Under the pieces are notes generated by a model. It was not told the origin of the DNA. It saw nothing but the letters and a program-made list of their open reading frames with translations, and searched no databases. Position numbers and translations under genes: made by a program. Positions 1-8,347 of a DNA stretch of 25,242 nt are shown here, piece after piece; position 1 is the stretch's first letter, and each line of letters opens with the position of its first letter. Origin of the DNA: a virus; IMG/VR virus record IMGVR_UViG_3300035181_001420, positions 1 through 25,242 of that record; one strand, given 5' to 3'.

Positions 1-1
1 T

Positions 2-655
2 AATTGGAAACAGAACGGAGATAAGGAATCCTTGGGACAACTTGTCAAACAACTCCATCCAGTTATATACTCTCAAGTAGAGCGTGTGTCTGGAACCCTT
101 CCTAAATCAGCCCTTTCTGCTGAAGCTAAGAAATGGACTGTTAAAGCCTTAGAGTCATACGATCCTACTCGTGGTGTAGCAGTATCTACTCATGTAATGA
201 ACTACTTACCTAAGATTCGTCGTCTCAATTACAAGTTTCAAAACTCAGCTAGATTACCGGAGAACCTACAGCTAGAGTATACCAACTTTACTACCGGCGT
301 TTCTCACCTAGAAGAGACTTTAGGCAGAGAGCCGAATGATGAAGAAATTGCTGAGCATCTTGGATGGAGCAAACCACTAGTAACTAAGTTCAAAGGATCT
401 TTATATAGTGATTTAGTAGAATCAGCTTCTCAGCGACCATCTGAAGTTACTCAGTTTAACTCTAATAGATTCTTAATGGATCACATCATGTCGCAGCTAG
501 ATGCTCAAGAGAAGTTTATACTTCTTGAATCTAATGATATGCCGGCTCAACAAGCAGCTAATAAGCTAGGGGTTAGTTTATCTAGATGGAACTACCTAAA
601 ATCCAAACTCAAAGATAAGTTACTAGCTATTAAGACTGAAGTGAAGATGTACTAA
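2..655 (+). CDS. sigma-70 family-like protein, 5' end outside the window
   Basis: The protein resembles a primary-type sigma factor. Counting from the Leu at base 32, residues 30-67 match region 2 (a Y-DPTRG-ST core followed by KIRR). Residues 91-120 match region 3 (LGREPNDEEIAEHLG). Residues 155-197 form a region 4-like helix-turn-helix (QAANKLGVSLSRWNYLK). A TTG at base 32 has a purine-rich stretch upstream. However, the frame stays open to the window edge and reads NWKQNGDKESLG, which resembles the usual lead-in of such domains, so I treat the gene as 5' partial. It ends one base before the next ATG and is probably co-transcribed with the baseplate genes. Known family role: redirecting RNA polymerase. 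Whether it acts on late promoters here, or is a virion protein that borrowed the fold, is inference. Confidence 0.72.
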   Translation, partial: NWKQNGDKESLGQLVKQLHPVIYSQVERVSGTLPKSALSAEAKKWTVKALESYDPTRGVAVSTHVMNYLPKIRRLNYKFQNSARLPENLQLEYTNFTTGVSHLEETLGREPNDEEIAEHLGWSKPLVTKFKGSLYSDLVESASQRPSEVTQFNSNRFLMDHIMSQLDAQEKFILLESNDMPAQQAANKLGVSLSRWNYLKSKLKDKLLAIKTEVKMY

Positions 656-656
656 A

Positions 657-1052
657 ATGACTATAGCTGCTAGCATAACAAAAGAGTTAAATGACTTCTC
701 TAAAGCTATAAAGGATTATTTCACCGGGGTAAAGACCTTTGTTACTAGTGGAGGATCGTCCCCGTCTTATGCGGATTTCTTCCCAGCTTTAAACAATGAT
801 ACATTACAATCTACTGCCTTAAAAGGGGTTACTTCAGGGTTTACTTCTTCATATGGGGTGATACCACAATCAGCATTTGAAATAGAAGCTTATAAAAGAG
901 AAGCCCGCATGATTTCACTAACCTTCTCAGATTACCATGACCAATACTCCTCAGATATACCTAAGATTATATCCTTTCATAATGGGGAAAGTACTAGGTT
1001 ATTAAATATAATGACTGGCAAAACACCTTCACAAAATCAATCAATACGATAA
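657..1052 (+). CDS. hypothetical protein of the baseplate module
   Basis: This 131-aa soluble protein is not one I recognise. The ATG follows the upstream stop by one base, and the gene abuts the gp25-like gene exactly (stop TAA 1050-1052, next ATG 1053), so it sits firmly in the tail operon. The N-terminal half is Ser/Thr/Phe-rich (for example GVTSGFTSSYGVIPQSAF). The C-terminal half is more polar. No transmembrane segment, signal peptide or Cys pattern is visible. The position just before the gp25-like gene would suit a small baseplate or tail-tip component, but that rests on context alone. Confidence 0.75.
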   Translation: MTIAASITKELNDFSKAIKDYFTGVKTFVTSGGSSPSYADFFPALNNDTLQSTALKGVTSGFTSSYGVIPQSAFEIEAYKREARMISLTFSDYHDQYSSDIPKIISFHNGESTRLLNIMTGKTPSQNQSIR

Positions 1053-1571
1053 ATGGCCGATATATTTGAAGTCTCAAGAATAGGTACTCCAACGAACCTG
1101 GAAACAGGGGCTACCTACGATATGTTATTTGTTCATACACCTGCTTTTCCAGTAGGGCAGATAGAATTTCGTCTGGAACTATACCCTAGAAAAATAACAG
1201 GAATACAGAAAGTTGCTCAGACTTTACTTAAAATATGGTTAACTACTAAAGGCAGTGATTTACTCAGACCTAATCATGGTACTGAACTAAATAATATAAT
1301 CCAGGGTGGAAATACTTGGGCTGGGGACGAAGAAACTAATAATATTATTAGGGATACTTTGACGGATGCAGAGTCCCAAACAAAAGCTATCTTAAATAAT
1401 CTATCCTCAGATCCAGCTTCCAAGCTAAGTAGTGTACAATTTCAAGGAATAGATAGCCAAGGTAGGGGGAACGGTTTATCTATTTACGCTCAGGTAGTGA
1501 CAATGGCTGGAGAGTATGGTAGCATAAGCCTACCCTTCCCAGAACTAGATTTAATAAAAGCTAACTTATAG
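1053..1571 (+). CDS. baseplate wedge protein, T4 gp25 / P2 gpW-like
   Basis: The protein is 172 aa. Residues 53-79 carry the family signature: a helix KVAQTLLKIWLTTKG followed by LLRPNHGTEL, matching the pattern of a helix, then I-L-T-x-x-G and R-P-x-x-G-T. In contractile tails and related injection machines this small protein joins the wedge to the sheath and tube start. The family is typically 100-150 aa, so this copy carries modest extra N- and C-terminal sequence. It lies directly upstream of the J/gp6-like gene, as in P2- and Mu-type gene orders, which strongly supports the call. The ATG directly follows the previous stop. Confidence 0.78.
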   Translation: MADIFEVSRIGTPTNLETGATYDMLFVHTPAFPVGQIEFRLELYPRKITGIQKVAQTLLKIWLTTKGSDLLRPNHGTELNNIIQGGNTWAGDEETNNIIRDTLTDAESQTKAILNNLSSDPASKLSSVQFQGIDSQGRGNGLSIYAQVVTMAGEYGSISLPFPELDLIKANL

Positions 1572-1576
1572 AGATT

Positions 1577-3379
1577 ATGGCAACTAACATAGATTTACTA
1601 ACCTTACTTCCAGGTGTTGAACCCGATGCTAATGAAGTTAAAGAAGCGGAGTTGTTGGCTTATAACATACTATCTACAAAATTTCCTAATTTAGACTTAA
1701 GAGAGGGTACTGCCTTACGGGATTTAGTGATACGCCCTAACGCTACACTTTTGGCTATGATCAATAAGGCACTAGTGTTCTATTTCTCACAGAATTCTAT
1801 CTCCGATGTTACAGATGATACTGTTCCAGAGTTTGTTGATAAGATGATGTCTAACTGGTTCTTAACTAGAAAGACTGGAGAAAAGGCTGTTGTAAATGCC
1901 CGTCTATTCTTTGCTAAATCTAAGTCTATAACGCTATCTCCAGATACCTTTTTCTCTACAGATAATACGATAAAGTATCTCCCTCTCATAGCAACCTCTT
2001 ACACAACAGATCTACTAACCCTAGACGTAAGCACTGGTTTGTATTACATCGACATAGATTTAATAGCGGAAGTCCCTGGAGCAGATCATAATATTAACTC
2101 AGGATCTCTAGTATATTTCTCTACGTTTGACCCATATTTCATTAGCGCAAGTATTAGATACTTGAGTATAAGTGCTAGCGATCCTGAAACCAACACTCAG
2201 TTCATAGCCAGAGCTAAGAATGCTATTTCAACTAGAAACCTTATTAATGGGCCGTCTATCTCCTCTAACATCTCTCAGAACTTTACTGCGGTAACGGATG
2301 TATACACTTCTGGATATGGAAGTATTGAGATGATACGTGACCAGATCCAAGTTAAAGTGGATGGGATTACTGATCCTGTTTGGCTACACTATGGTGGATG
2401 TGTAGACGTATTTTGTAGAACTCCGTTGGAAGTACAAATTGTACAACTGGTTACTGATGCAAATGGAATAGCTACTTATCAAGGGGCATTCTATAAAGCT
2501 ACTCAGTCTAGTCTTTCTGGTGGAGGTCTACCTGATGATATCCCTTACTCAACTGCGTATATCCAAACTAATCCTAATGAAGAGATTGTTTCAATTACTC
2601 AGATAAACACTTCTACAGGTGGCTCGTATAACCCCCTCTCTCCCACTATGACTTTAACTGTAGCCAATCACGGCCTTAACGTTGGAGAGATGGTGGGCAT
2701 ACTTTTAACTAGCACTGGGTATACCTCTCCTAGTGTACAGGCATTGAAAGTAGTAAGTGTTACTGATGCTAATACAGTAGTGACAAGTGTGCCTACTACA
2801 TGGATAGGTGGAGCTATAATGAATAACACAACATTATTCACGGCTATGGGCTTTACTGATTCTGTAGCCAATCTTCATAGAGTAGATCGTAAAAATGATG
2901 TAGGATTTTCCCCTAACCAAGTAGTTGCTTTTGATTTCGGCTTAGGCAATACTTTCAAAACGGTTAGCTTTGCTTTCTATACTTTTAGTAGCATTAACGG
3001 AATTAACTCTTACCTAACAGACCCAGCTAACAAAGTAGCTGCTGGAGATTATTTAGCCCGTGGCTTGAATCTCACTAAATTAACAGTAGACATTGCTGGA
3101 TATGTGTCCTTGCCAGACTCGGCAGTGGCTGCTACAGTAGTTACGGATTACTTAAAGAATCTATCTCCAGGATCCACTTTCATTATGGCCGACTTACTAT
3201 CAGTGCTGTATGCTGCCGGCATTAAAACTATAAAAACACCAATAACCATTACATATGATAAATATAATAGGCATGGTTTTAATCCTGAATCTGGTGTTAT
3301 AACTGATACACACGTCCCTGGTGATGCAACACATGTATTTGAACTAGAAGCACTTACTACTAGCGTTGCTATTATATAA
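1577..3379 (+). CDS. baseplate J / T4 gp6-like wedge protein
   Basis: The protein is 600 aa, in the size range of T4 gp6. The N-terminus (residues 30-60, with LDLREGTALRDLVIRP) has the family's opening in which the wedge arm dimerises. About residues 205-230 (SDPETNTQFIARAKNAIS) match the E-S/T-D-E-x-x-R-x-R segment of baseplate J proteins. The C-terminal part (about 520-585) gives the usual small domain before the J terminus. Residues about 355-415 (LTVANHGLNVGEMVGI and after) look like an inserted beta domain of the type repeated in the 1399-aa fibre downstream. The protein should form the wedge ring around the hub. Its last base overlaps the next start (TAATG), which suggests coupled translation. 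Confidence 0.8.
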   Translation: MATNIDLLTLLPGVEPDANEVKEAELLAYNILSTKFPNLDLREGTALRDLVIRPNATLLAMINKALVFYFSQNSISDVTDDTVPEFVDKMMSNWFLTRKTGEKAVVNARLFFAKSKSITLSPDTFFSTDNTIKYLPLIATSYTTDLLTLDVSTGLYYIDIDLIAEVPGADHNINSGSLVYFSTFDPYFISASIRYLSISASDPETNTQFIARAKNAISTRNLINGPSISSNISQNFTAVTDVYTSGYGSIEMIRDQIQVKVDGITDPVWLHYGGCVDVFCRTPLEVQIVQLVTDANGIATYQGAFYKATQSSLSGGGLPDDIPYSTAYIQTNPNEEIVSITQINTSTGGSYNPLSPTMTLTVANHGLNVGEMVGILLTSTGYTSPSVQALKVVSVTDANTVVTSVPTTWIGGAIMNNTTLFTAMGFTDSVANLHRVDRKNDVGFSPNQVVAFDFGLGNTFKTVSFAFYTFSSINGINSYLTDPANKVAAGDYLARGLNLTKLTVDIAGYVSLPDSAVAATVVTDYLKNLSPGSTFIMADLLSVLYAAGIKTIKTPITITYDKYNRHGFNPESGVITDTHVPGDATHVFELEALTTSVAII

Positions 3380-5646
3380 TGTCTAGAAATATATCAAGCT
3401 TCGATCCCTTAGCCGGCGTAGATATTGGGGGAGATAACAAATCTCTTACCTATTTATACGGATTGTCTGATTTCTGGGCATACATGTTTGAAGATGTCAT
3501 CGTAGTTAATACCTTGTTAGAGGCCAACGCTACCACAGCCTCTGATATTTACACTAAGTTTCTCCAGCTTTCTTCAGGCATAGCAGTAGCAGACATCTTG
3601 CTTGGTGGATCCGCTCAGTTAAAGCTGGTTACCATTACGAGTGCGGACTTAGTACAAAGTACCCTATCTACCTATAATCTCTCTGGAAAATACGCCTCAG
3701 CTAGGCATATTGCTAATCGCCCTTTCCTACCTACTCTGACTTTAGAAGAGGATTCAGATTATAGAATAAGCTCTAATAATGGCACATTGATTCTTGCTAA
3801 GCCTATACAATATTACAATTTCCCTGTTAGAGAACTGCCAGACGGAACCCTGGAATATTCTCTATGGTTAGTAGATACTGTATTTGACGAAGAGCTTATC
3901 TATTCTCAGTATCCTACTCTATTAGGGTTAGTAGCTCCGGCTAACACTTCGGATAATTACCGTAACTTCTTATATGGATTATTCTCTGTATATACTCAAG
4001 GACCTACCATATCCTTATTGAGAAAAGGGCTTAACCTCTCTATTGGTATTCCGTTAGCTAGAGATAATGAAACCATACTCTCAGTGCAGCCATTCCCTAA
4101 TTCTGCTAACTACATGGTTATTACTGACAGGAACAGCTATGTAGTTCCATATGGACTTATCCCTACTAAATCAGTAGATGAAACTCTTAGTATTGGAGAG
4201 GAGTTAGCAACTTGGGTAGAAATAGAAGATTACACAACAGATGGAGAGTGGTGGTTAAACCTGTCCATCCCTACCTCACTAATACCCCACATACCCGCCG
4301 GCCAAACCTCTTTTGCATCTGCTGGCAGTTTTGCTGATACGATGATGGCTAATTACCTTAAACAGAACTCATTCCTGGTTAGGGTTATTACTACTTCATT
4401 TAAAAACATACAGAGTTTCTTAGACATTAGCTCTTTAATAGAGGAAGTTAAACCTGCATACACTATTCCTGTCTACGTATGGACAGTGCCTATTGACGTA
4501 GAAGAGATACACTTAGCCGATTCCCTAGTTGGCCCAAACACTATGTTTATGGAAGATGAGCACATAATGGGGGGAATAGATCGTCTAAAAAGGAATTCTA
4601 ATAATCCTTTGCTTCGCGGTCATATAAACTTCACAAGATACTCTCTATCAGAAAGCTATAATGATCTCTATGGTTTATCTTCAGAATTAAACGGAATTAC
4701 TGGCACATATAATCGTGGGGTTATCTCAGGGTATATACATCCTACTGCTCGTATTACCACCCCTTACTTGGCACTACAAAGTCCAGGCAATCATATTAAT
4801 AATGCTGCCATCAACTCAGGGGTTTATCTCCAAGGTTCTCCGGTAGATACTACCGACGGTGGATTCAATAGTGCAGCTATGAGAATGACTGCTACTCGTG
4901 GACAGAACTACTTCCTATATCCACGCAGCCACATGAATATGTTCCGTAATCATAACTTCTTAGGTGATGTTTCCGGCAAACCTGCTTATCCATTAAAAGA
5001 TAGGTTCGGAGGGAAGAGAGTTGTCCTGTTATATGTAGCCAAAGAATCAGAAATAAACGAAAAGTTAGTTACTGTAGGAAAACCTATTCTATCTACTACT
5101 GATTACATACAAGATGTAGCAATGAGTAAAGATTCCTTACTAGCCAACTTTACTACTCTGTTTACCAGAGATCACCCTACTTCATCTCTAGGGTTCTTTG
5201 GAACCAAGGATTCGTATCGTTCATTTTTACCTGAGCAAAGCGCAATCTTTGAAGGGGACGGTTTATCTTTTGTAAGAATAGTAAAAGACGTTGACAGCCT
5301 TATTGGGGTATGGTGGACGACTACTAACTACCTTTACAAGACTCAATATTTCTGGGATAATAAAACAAATGATCCTCTGCAAATAACCATAGAAGGTGAG
5401 AGAACTCGTGGATCAGCTTTTATGGGTGGGCCATCATACTTTACAAGAGGATCAGCAGTATCATTAACCTATAATAGTATATCAGCGGGATTTGATGGAG
5501 TACCAAACACTTACGCGCTTAATACTTCAGTGCTATACCCGAATAATATGTCAAATGTAGATATTACTTACGCAGACAACCTTAACGCAACCAGACCTTT
5601 TACTAGGAATGGCGGCTCTTACTTATCTAGAAGGATTTTGAAATGA
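3379..5646 (+). CDS. large baseplate-associated structural protein
   Basis: The 755-aa protein starts on the TAATG that ends the J-like gene. The middle (about residues 190-235) holds YRNFLYGLFSVYTQGPT followed by LNLSIGIPLARDNE. This resembles a segment in wedge proteins that follow J in many large phages, with a pattern of GLF-x-x-Y-x-x-GPT and then L-x-x-GIP-x-A. The position suits a tail protein I / T4 gp7-like role linking wedge to fibres. The rest is polar beta-rich sequence without membrane segments, and the C-terminal third (HPTARITTPYLALQSPG and after) has no match I can name. It overlaps the next gene by ATGA. I am confident that it is structural but not of the exact homologue. Confidence 0.7.
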   Translation: MSRNISSFDPLAGVDIGGDNKSLTYLYGLSDFWAYMFEDVIVVNTLLEANATTASDIYTKFLQLSSGIAVADILLGGSAQLKLVTITSADLVQSTLSTYNLSGKYASARHIANRPFLPTLTLEEDSDYRISSNNGTLILAKPIQYYNFPVRELPDGTLEYSLWLVDTVFDEELIYSQYPTLLGLVAPANTSDNYRNFLYGLFSVYTQGPTISLLRKGLNLSIGIPLARDNETILSVQPFPNSANYMVITDRNSYVVPYGLIPTKSVDETLSIGEELATWVEIEDYTTDGEWWLNLSIPTSLIPHIPAGQTSFASAGSFADTMMANYLKQNSFLVRVITTSFKNIQSFLDISSLIEEVKPAYTIPVYVWTVPIDVEEIHLADSLVGPNTMFMEDEHIMGGIDRLKRNSNNPLLRGHINFTRYSLSESYNDLYGLSSELNGITGTYNRGVISGYIHPTARITTPYLALQSPGNHINNAAINSGVYLQGSPVDTTDGGFNSAAMRMTATRGQNYFLYPRSHMNMFRNHNFLGDVSGKPAYPLKDRFGGKRVVLLYVAKESEINEKLVTVGKPILSTTDYIQDVAMSKDSLLANFTTLFTRDHPTSSLGFFGTKDSYRSFLPEQSAIFEGDGLSFVRIVKDVDSLIGVWWTTTNYLYKTQYFWDNKTNDPLQITIEGERTRGSAFMGGPSYFTRGSAVSLTYNSISAGFDGVPNTYALNTSVLYPNNMSNVDITYADNLNATRPFTRNGGSYLSRRILK

Positions 5647-6155
5647 AATTAGCAGACAAATTTAGTATTAGGGGCGACCTAGGCATCTACCTGGACTATG
5701 GCAACGGAAAAGAGAAATTCTTTGAAGAACAGAACCTTATTGTAAACGCAGCTAAGTTAATCCTCCTTAAAAGTGTGTATCTAAGTAGTTCAACTGATTA
5801 TATCTCCTCTTTGAGAGTTGGCACCGGCGGCACTGTAGACGTTCTTGGTGTAGTTCCTAAAATGGAAGAACCTACACAAACTGGATTAATCACAGTTATA
5901 CCTGGAGTATCCTCTTCGGTAAACGGCCAAGATATTCCTGGAGTTGCTACCCTTGTTACTCCCTCTCCTAATGAAGCTGACTTATCAGTAACCTTCCTGG
6001 CATCCATTGATAACTCTAAAGCTAACGGATATGTCATAAGTGAAGTAGGTTTGTTTACTACTGGTGGATCAATGTTTAACGTAAAGAATCACCCTGGAAT
6101 TACTAAGTCATCTTCCTTTGCAGTTCACTATGAATGGACTATTAGAATACTATGA
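5643..6155 (+). CDS. tail fibre-connector-like structural protein
   Basis: The 170-aa protein is translated from an ATGA overlap with the preceding gene. Its C-terminus (VISEVGLFTTGGSMFNVKNH, then I-T-K-S-S and W-T-I-R-I) follows a motif common in small phage tail proteins: N/S-E-V-G-L-F, then F-A/N, then I-x-K, then W-x-I. These proteins usually sit between baseplate and fibre genes. There are no cysteines and no membrane segments, and the predicted content is beta-rich. The role is probably baseplate edge or fibre attachment; this comes from the motif and the neighbours, and no function is proven for the family that I can cite. Confidence 0.68.
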   Translation: MKLADKFSIRGDLGIYLDYGNGKEKFFEEQNLIVNAAKLILLKSVYLSSSTDYISSLRVGTGGTVDVLGVVPKMEEPTQTGLITVIPGVSSSVNGQDIPGVATLVTPSPNEADLSVTFLASIDNSKANGYVISEVGLFTTGGSMFNVKNHPGITKSSSFAVHYEWTIRIL

Positions 6156-6514
6156 GTACACCTATTTCGTTTAGTACAGAGATGTTATCTGACCATTACT
6201 TGGTCACTGCTACTGTTGGTGAGGGCCCTACCTTACCAAAGGACGTTTTTATCTTTACTAACACTGGCACAACAGATATAGGTGAGTATTATGGCGTTTG
6301 CTCAGTAGAAGAACTAAGTAGACTAAATGTTTATTCAGGGGTAGTAGTTCCAGTATTTGGTAATAAGTATTTAAGGTATAGAGAAGTTAAAATAGTAGTA
6401 CCTTTACAGGATGATCCAGCTACGGTAGTTCTTCTACTAACCAAGAATCTCCAAACACTATCGAACGCCCTTAAGACAAAACTTAATACATCTCAGGTTG
6501 TTAACATTTTATGA
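6152..6514 (+). CDS. small hypothetical tail protein
   Basis: The 120-aa protein has ATGA overlaps at both ends, so its translation is tied to the genes on either side. I do not recognise the family. It is acidic to neutral and beta-rich (DVFIFTNTGTTDIGEYYGV). A hydrophobic strand pair (VKIVVPL, TVVLLLTK) near the C-terminus is followed by an amphipathic tail that could mediate assembly. No signal peptide, transmembrane helix or catalytic motif is visible. Context makes it a baseplate or fibre-attachment component. Confidence 0.68.
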   Translation: MSTPISFSTEMLSDHYLVTATVGEGPTLPKDVFIFTNTGTTDIGEYYGVCSVEELSRLNVYSGVVVPVFGNKYLRYREVKIVVPLQDDPATVVLLLTKNLQTLSNALKTKLNTSQVVNIL

Positions 6515-6996
6515 GTACAATATCCCTCTCACCTATTAGATATTACGATGAAAATGATGTCTATCATTACACTGTAGATAACCGCCCGTTAGAGGATTTA
6601 AGAAATAACATTGAATCAATTGTAACTGTAGTAGATAACTTGGACTCTGGCAATGTAAGTGTTATAGGGGACTGGACAGGTATATCCTACACCAAAAACG
6701 TGTTCTCCATGAGAGGTAAACCTTTTGCGTATGTACTAAAACTCTTTGCTATACAAGATAGCTCGGTGTTAACCCAACAAGAAACTACTTACAAATCTCA
6801 GTTAATTATTGGCTCAGTTTCAGACCTAGGGGTAGTAAGCATACACTCTACTAATATTCTTTCCACCAACTACTTTGGTGCTACACCACTAGTTACAAAC
6901 TTCTCTACAACCACTGATAATATAGTTCTGACTTTCTCTGGGTATTCCGGGGCCAACGGCATTGCACATATAGGATTTGATAATTATGTCTTCTAA
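6511..6996 (+). CDS. tail protein with DNRPL docking motif (copy 1)
   Basis: The 161-aa protein opens with PIRYYDENDVYHYTVDNRPL then EDL. I recognise this as an N-terminal motif of fibre-like virion proteins in large myoviruses (Y-Y-x-x-x-D-x-Y-x-Y-x-x-D-N-R-P-L/I-x-D-L). The same motif opens the protein at 7477, so the two probably dock at equivalent virion sites. The rest is a beta-rich domain rich in Thr, Ser and Asn without further signature. The start overlaps the previous stop (ATGA), and the 3' end overlaps the metalloprotease-like gene by 11 bases. The docking role is inferred from the shared N-terminus. Confidence 0.7.
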   Translation: MSTISLSPIRYYDENDVYHYTVDNRPLEDLRNNIESIVTVVDNLDSGNVSVIGDWTGISYTKNVFSMRGKPFAYVLKLFAIQDSSVLTQQETTYKSQLIIGSVSDLGVVSIHSTNILSTNYFGATPLVTNFSTTTDNIVLTFSGYSGANGIAHIGFDNYVF

Positions 6997-7378
6997 AAAA
7001 GTAGTAAAGGAAGATACTCCTGAGTTGGAAGTATTACTTACCTCAGACGTAACCCTGGATGAAGATAGGGGATTTTCTCGGCCAGAAACAGTAAGGATAT
7101 TTGGGAGAAATTATAGATTCACATACCCTACCTTAGAAGGAGGTATGTCATCTCTAGGATTAACTCACTACGAAGAAGCCTTGATTAATATCAGAGAAGG
7201 GCAACTTCCACTAGAAGAAGCTGATACTGTCCTGCATGAACTACTTCATGTAATTGACCATACAGCTGAATTAGAATTAACTGAAAAGCAAGTAACTGTA
7301 TTAGCCCATGGGATCATGGGTATGTTTCAAGATAACCCTGAACTGGCGGAGTATATAACCGCTCAAAGGGAAGATTAA
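6986..7378 (+). CDS. HExxH zinc metallopeptidase-like protein
   Basis: I start the gene at the ATG at 6986 (MSSKK), not at an in-frame TTG nine bases upstream, because AGGA at 6972-6975 is suitably spaced. The product is 130 aa. Residues 78-92 carry EADTVLHELLHVIDH, an HExxH zinc site at 84-88, on a helix followed by E97 and E100, which could supply a third ligand. The layout resembles small phage and ImmA/IrrE- or SprT-like minimal metallopeptidases. There is no signal peptide. A peptidase inside the tail operon could process a tail or fibre protein, act on a host repressor, or be degenerate. The substrate is unknown. The motif is directly seen; activity is inference. Confidence 0.68.
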   Translation: MSSKKVVKEDTPELEVLLTSDVTLDEDRGFSRPETVRIFGRNYRFTYPTLEGGMSSLGLTHYEEALINIREGQLPLEEADTVLHELLHVIDHTAELELTEKQVTVLAHGIMGMFQDNPELAEYITAQRED

Positions 7379-7408
7379 AAATGCAAATGAGGGTAGGCCT
7401 TATTTGTA

Positions 7409-7431
7409 GGGTAGTGTCTATGATGCTACCC
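7409..7431 (+). promoter_or_regulatory. intercistronic RNA hairpin
   Basis: GGGTAGTG (7409-7416) pairs with TGCTACCC (7424-7431) around a 7-nt loop. The last two pairs are G-U only when read on the + strand; on the - strand they would be A-C mismatches, so the stem fits + transcripts. It has no U-tract, so I favour an mRNA-processing or stabilising hairpin over a terminator. It lies in the 98-base gap between the metallopeptidase-like gene and the next docking-motif gene, the longest gap in this part of the operon. Confidence 0.4.
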
Positions 7432-7476
7432 ACCAATTTAAAATAATGTTAGACTAGAAAGTATAGGTGTACATAA

Positions 7477-7884
7477 ATGTCATTAAAAAGTTTAATAACC
7501 GCAGTTAGATATTATACGGAATTCGACCCGTATTTTTATACTATCGATAATAGACCTATCGAAGACTTAGCTCTGCGTGATGATAACATAGCTGACGAAT
7601 TAGATAAACGTGTTCAAGTAGTTGACATTACTGGGCACATAACAACTCCAATAGAAACTTATCTGCCGACTGGCTGGACTCTTACACGAAATGGAGTAGG
7701 TGATTATACTATTACCCATGCTAAGAATTCTACCTCTTACATAGTAACTGGAGTAGTAGTTAATTCTGCTGCCCACATTCTTTTTGTAACAAGTATTGCT
7801 CCAGATTCTTTTAGCATAAAAACAGTAACTTTAGCTGGCGCTGCCGCTGATGTTAAATTCAACTGCCTGGTATCTCAATATTAA
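7477..7884 (+). CDS. tail protein with DNRPI docking motif (copy 2)
   Basis: The 135-aa protein has residues 10-30 reading VRYYTEFDPYFYTIDNRPI then EDL, the same N-terminal docking motif as the gene at 6511. The following helix (RDDNIADELDKRVQ) extends the similarity. The C-terminal domain differs completely (a short beta domain ending AGAAADVKFNCLVSQY), which suggests one anchor with exchanged tips. The gene follows a 98-base gap with a hairpin and precedes another small structural gene by two bases. A short tail-fibre or baseplate-edge role is inferred. Confidence 0.7.
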   Translation: MSLKSLITAVRYYTEFDPYFYTIDNRPIEDLALRDDNIADELDKRVQVVDITGHITTPIETYLPTGWTLTRNGVGDYTITHAKNSTSYIVTGVVVNSAAHILFVTSIAPDSFSIKTVTLAGAAADVKFNCLVSQY

Positions 7885-7886
7885 TT

Positions 7887-8342
7887 ATGGCCTCTACTCT
7901 AACATTATTTGATGCGTTTAAGTTATACATTACAGATGGTACTCTGGATTTAAATTCTAATACCTTTAAGTGTACTTTACATACTAGCGCGTATACCCCT
8001 AACGCTTCTTCTCAAACTCAGATGTCTCATATCAACGCTGAGGTTGCTAACGCTAACGGATATACTACTGGCGGCAAGACTCTTACTACTATTGGGTTAG
8101 TTAACACGGCAGGCACAGTTAAGTGGTCAGCTGATAACTTGGTTTGGTCTGCAACTGGCGGAAGTATTGTAGCTCGCTATGCAGTCATATCTGCTACTAA
8201 TACGGCTAACGGGGTTACTGCTCCTTTGGTTGGATACATTACTCTCAATGATAATGGTGGAAGTCCGTTAGACGTTACCGTTACTGATGGGAATACTCTG
8301 ACGTTACAGTGGAACGTATCTGGTATTATTACCCTTAGTTAA
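7887..8342 (+). CDS. small phage tail/decoration-like protein
   Basis: The 151-aa protein starts two bases after the previous stop. The pattern LFDAFKLYITDGTLDLNSNT, then K-C-T-L-H-T-S-A-Y-T-P, N-A-N-G-Y-T-T-G-G-K and a late R-Y-A-V-I, is one I recognise from a widespread family of small phage structural proteins encoded near fibre genes in many siphoviruses and myoviruses (pattern: G-x-x-D/L-x-S-D-x-I-K-V-A-L, then G-Y-T-x-G-G). Their exact site in the virion is not settled. The protein is beta-rich with no membrane segment. The family call is by pattern, not by alignment. Confidence 0.7.
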   Translation: MASTLTLFDAFKLYITDGTLDLNSNTFKCTLHTSAYTPNASSQTQMSHINAEVANANGYTTGGKTLTTIGLVNTAGTVKWSADNLVWSATGGSIVARYAVISATNTANGVTAPLVGYITLNDNGGSPLDVTVTDGNTLTLQWNVSGIITLS

Positions 8343-8347
8343 ACACA

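Noticed and set aside
2668-2871. Short - strand frames inside the baseplate and fibre genes
   Set aside because: They are antisense shadows of strongly supported + strand genes, with no ribosome sites or spacing consistent with expression.
7381-7446. 21-codon open frame after the metallopeptidase gene
   Set aside because: It is very short, without a clear ribosome site, and overlaps a hairpin with + strand wobble pairs, so an RNA element explains the bases better.
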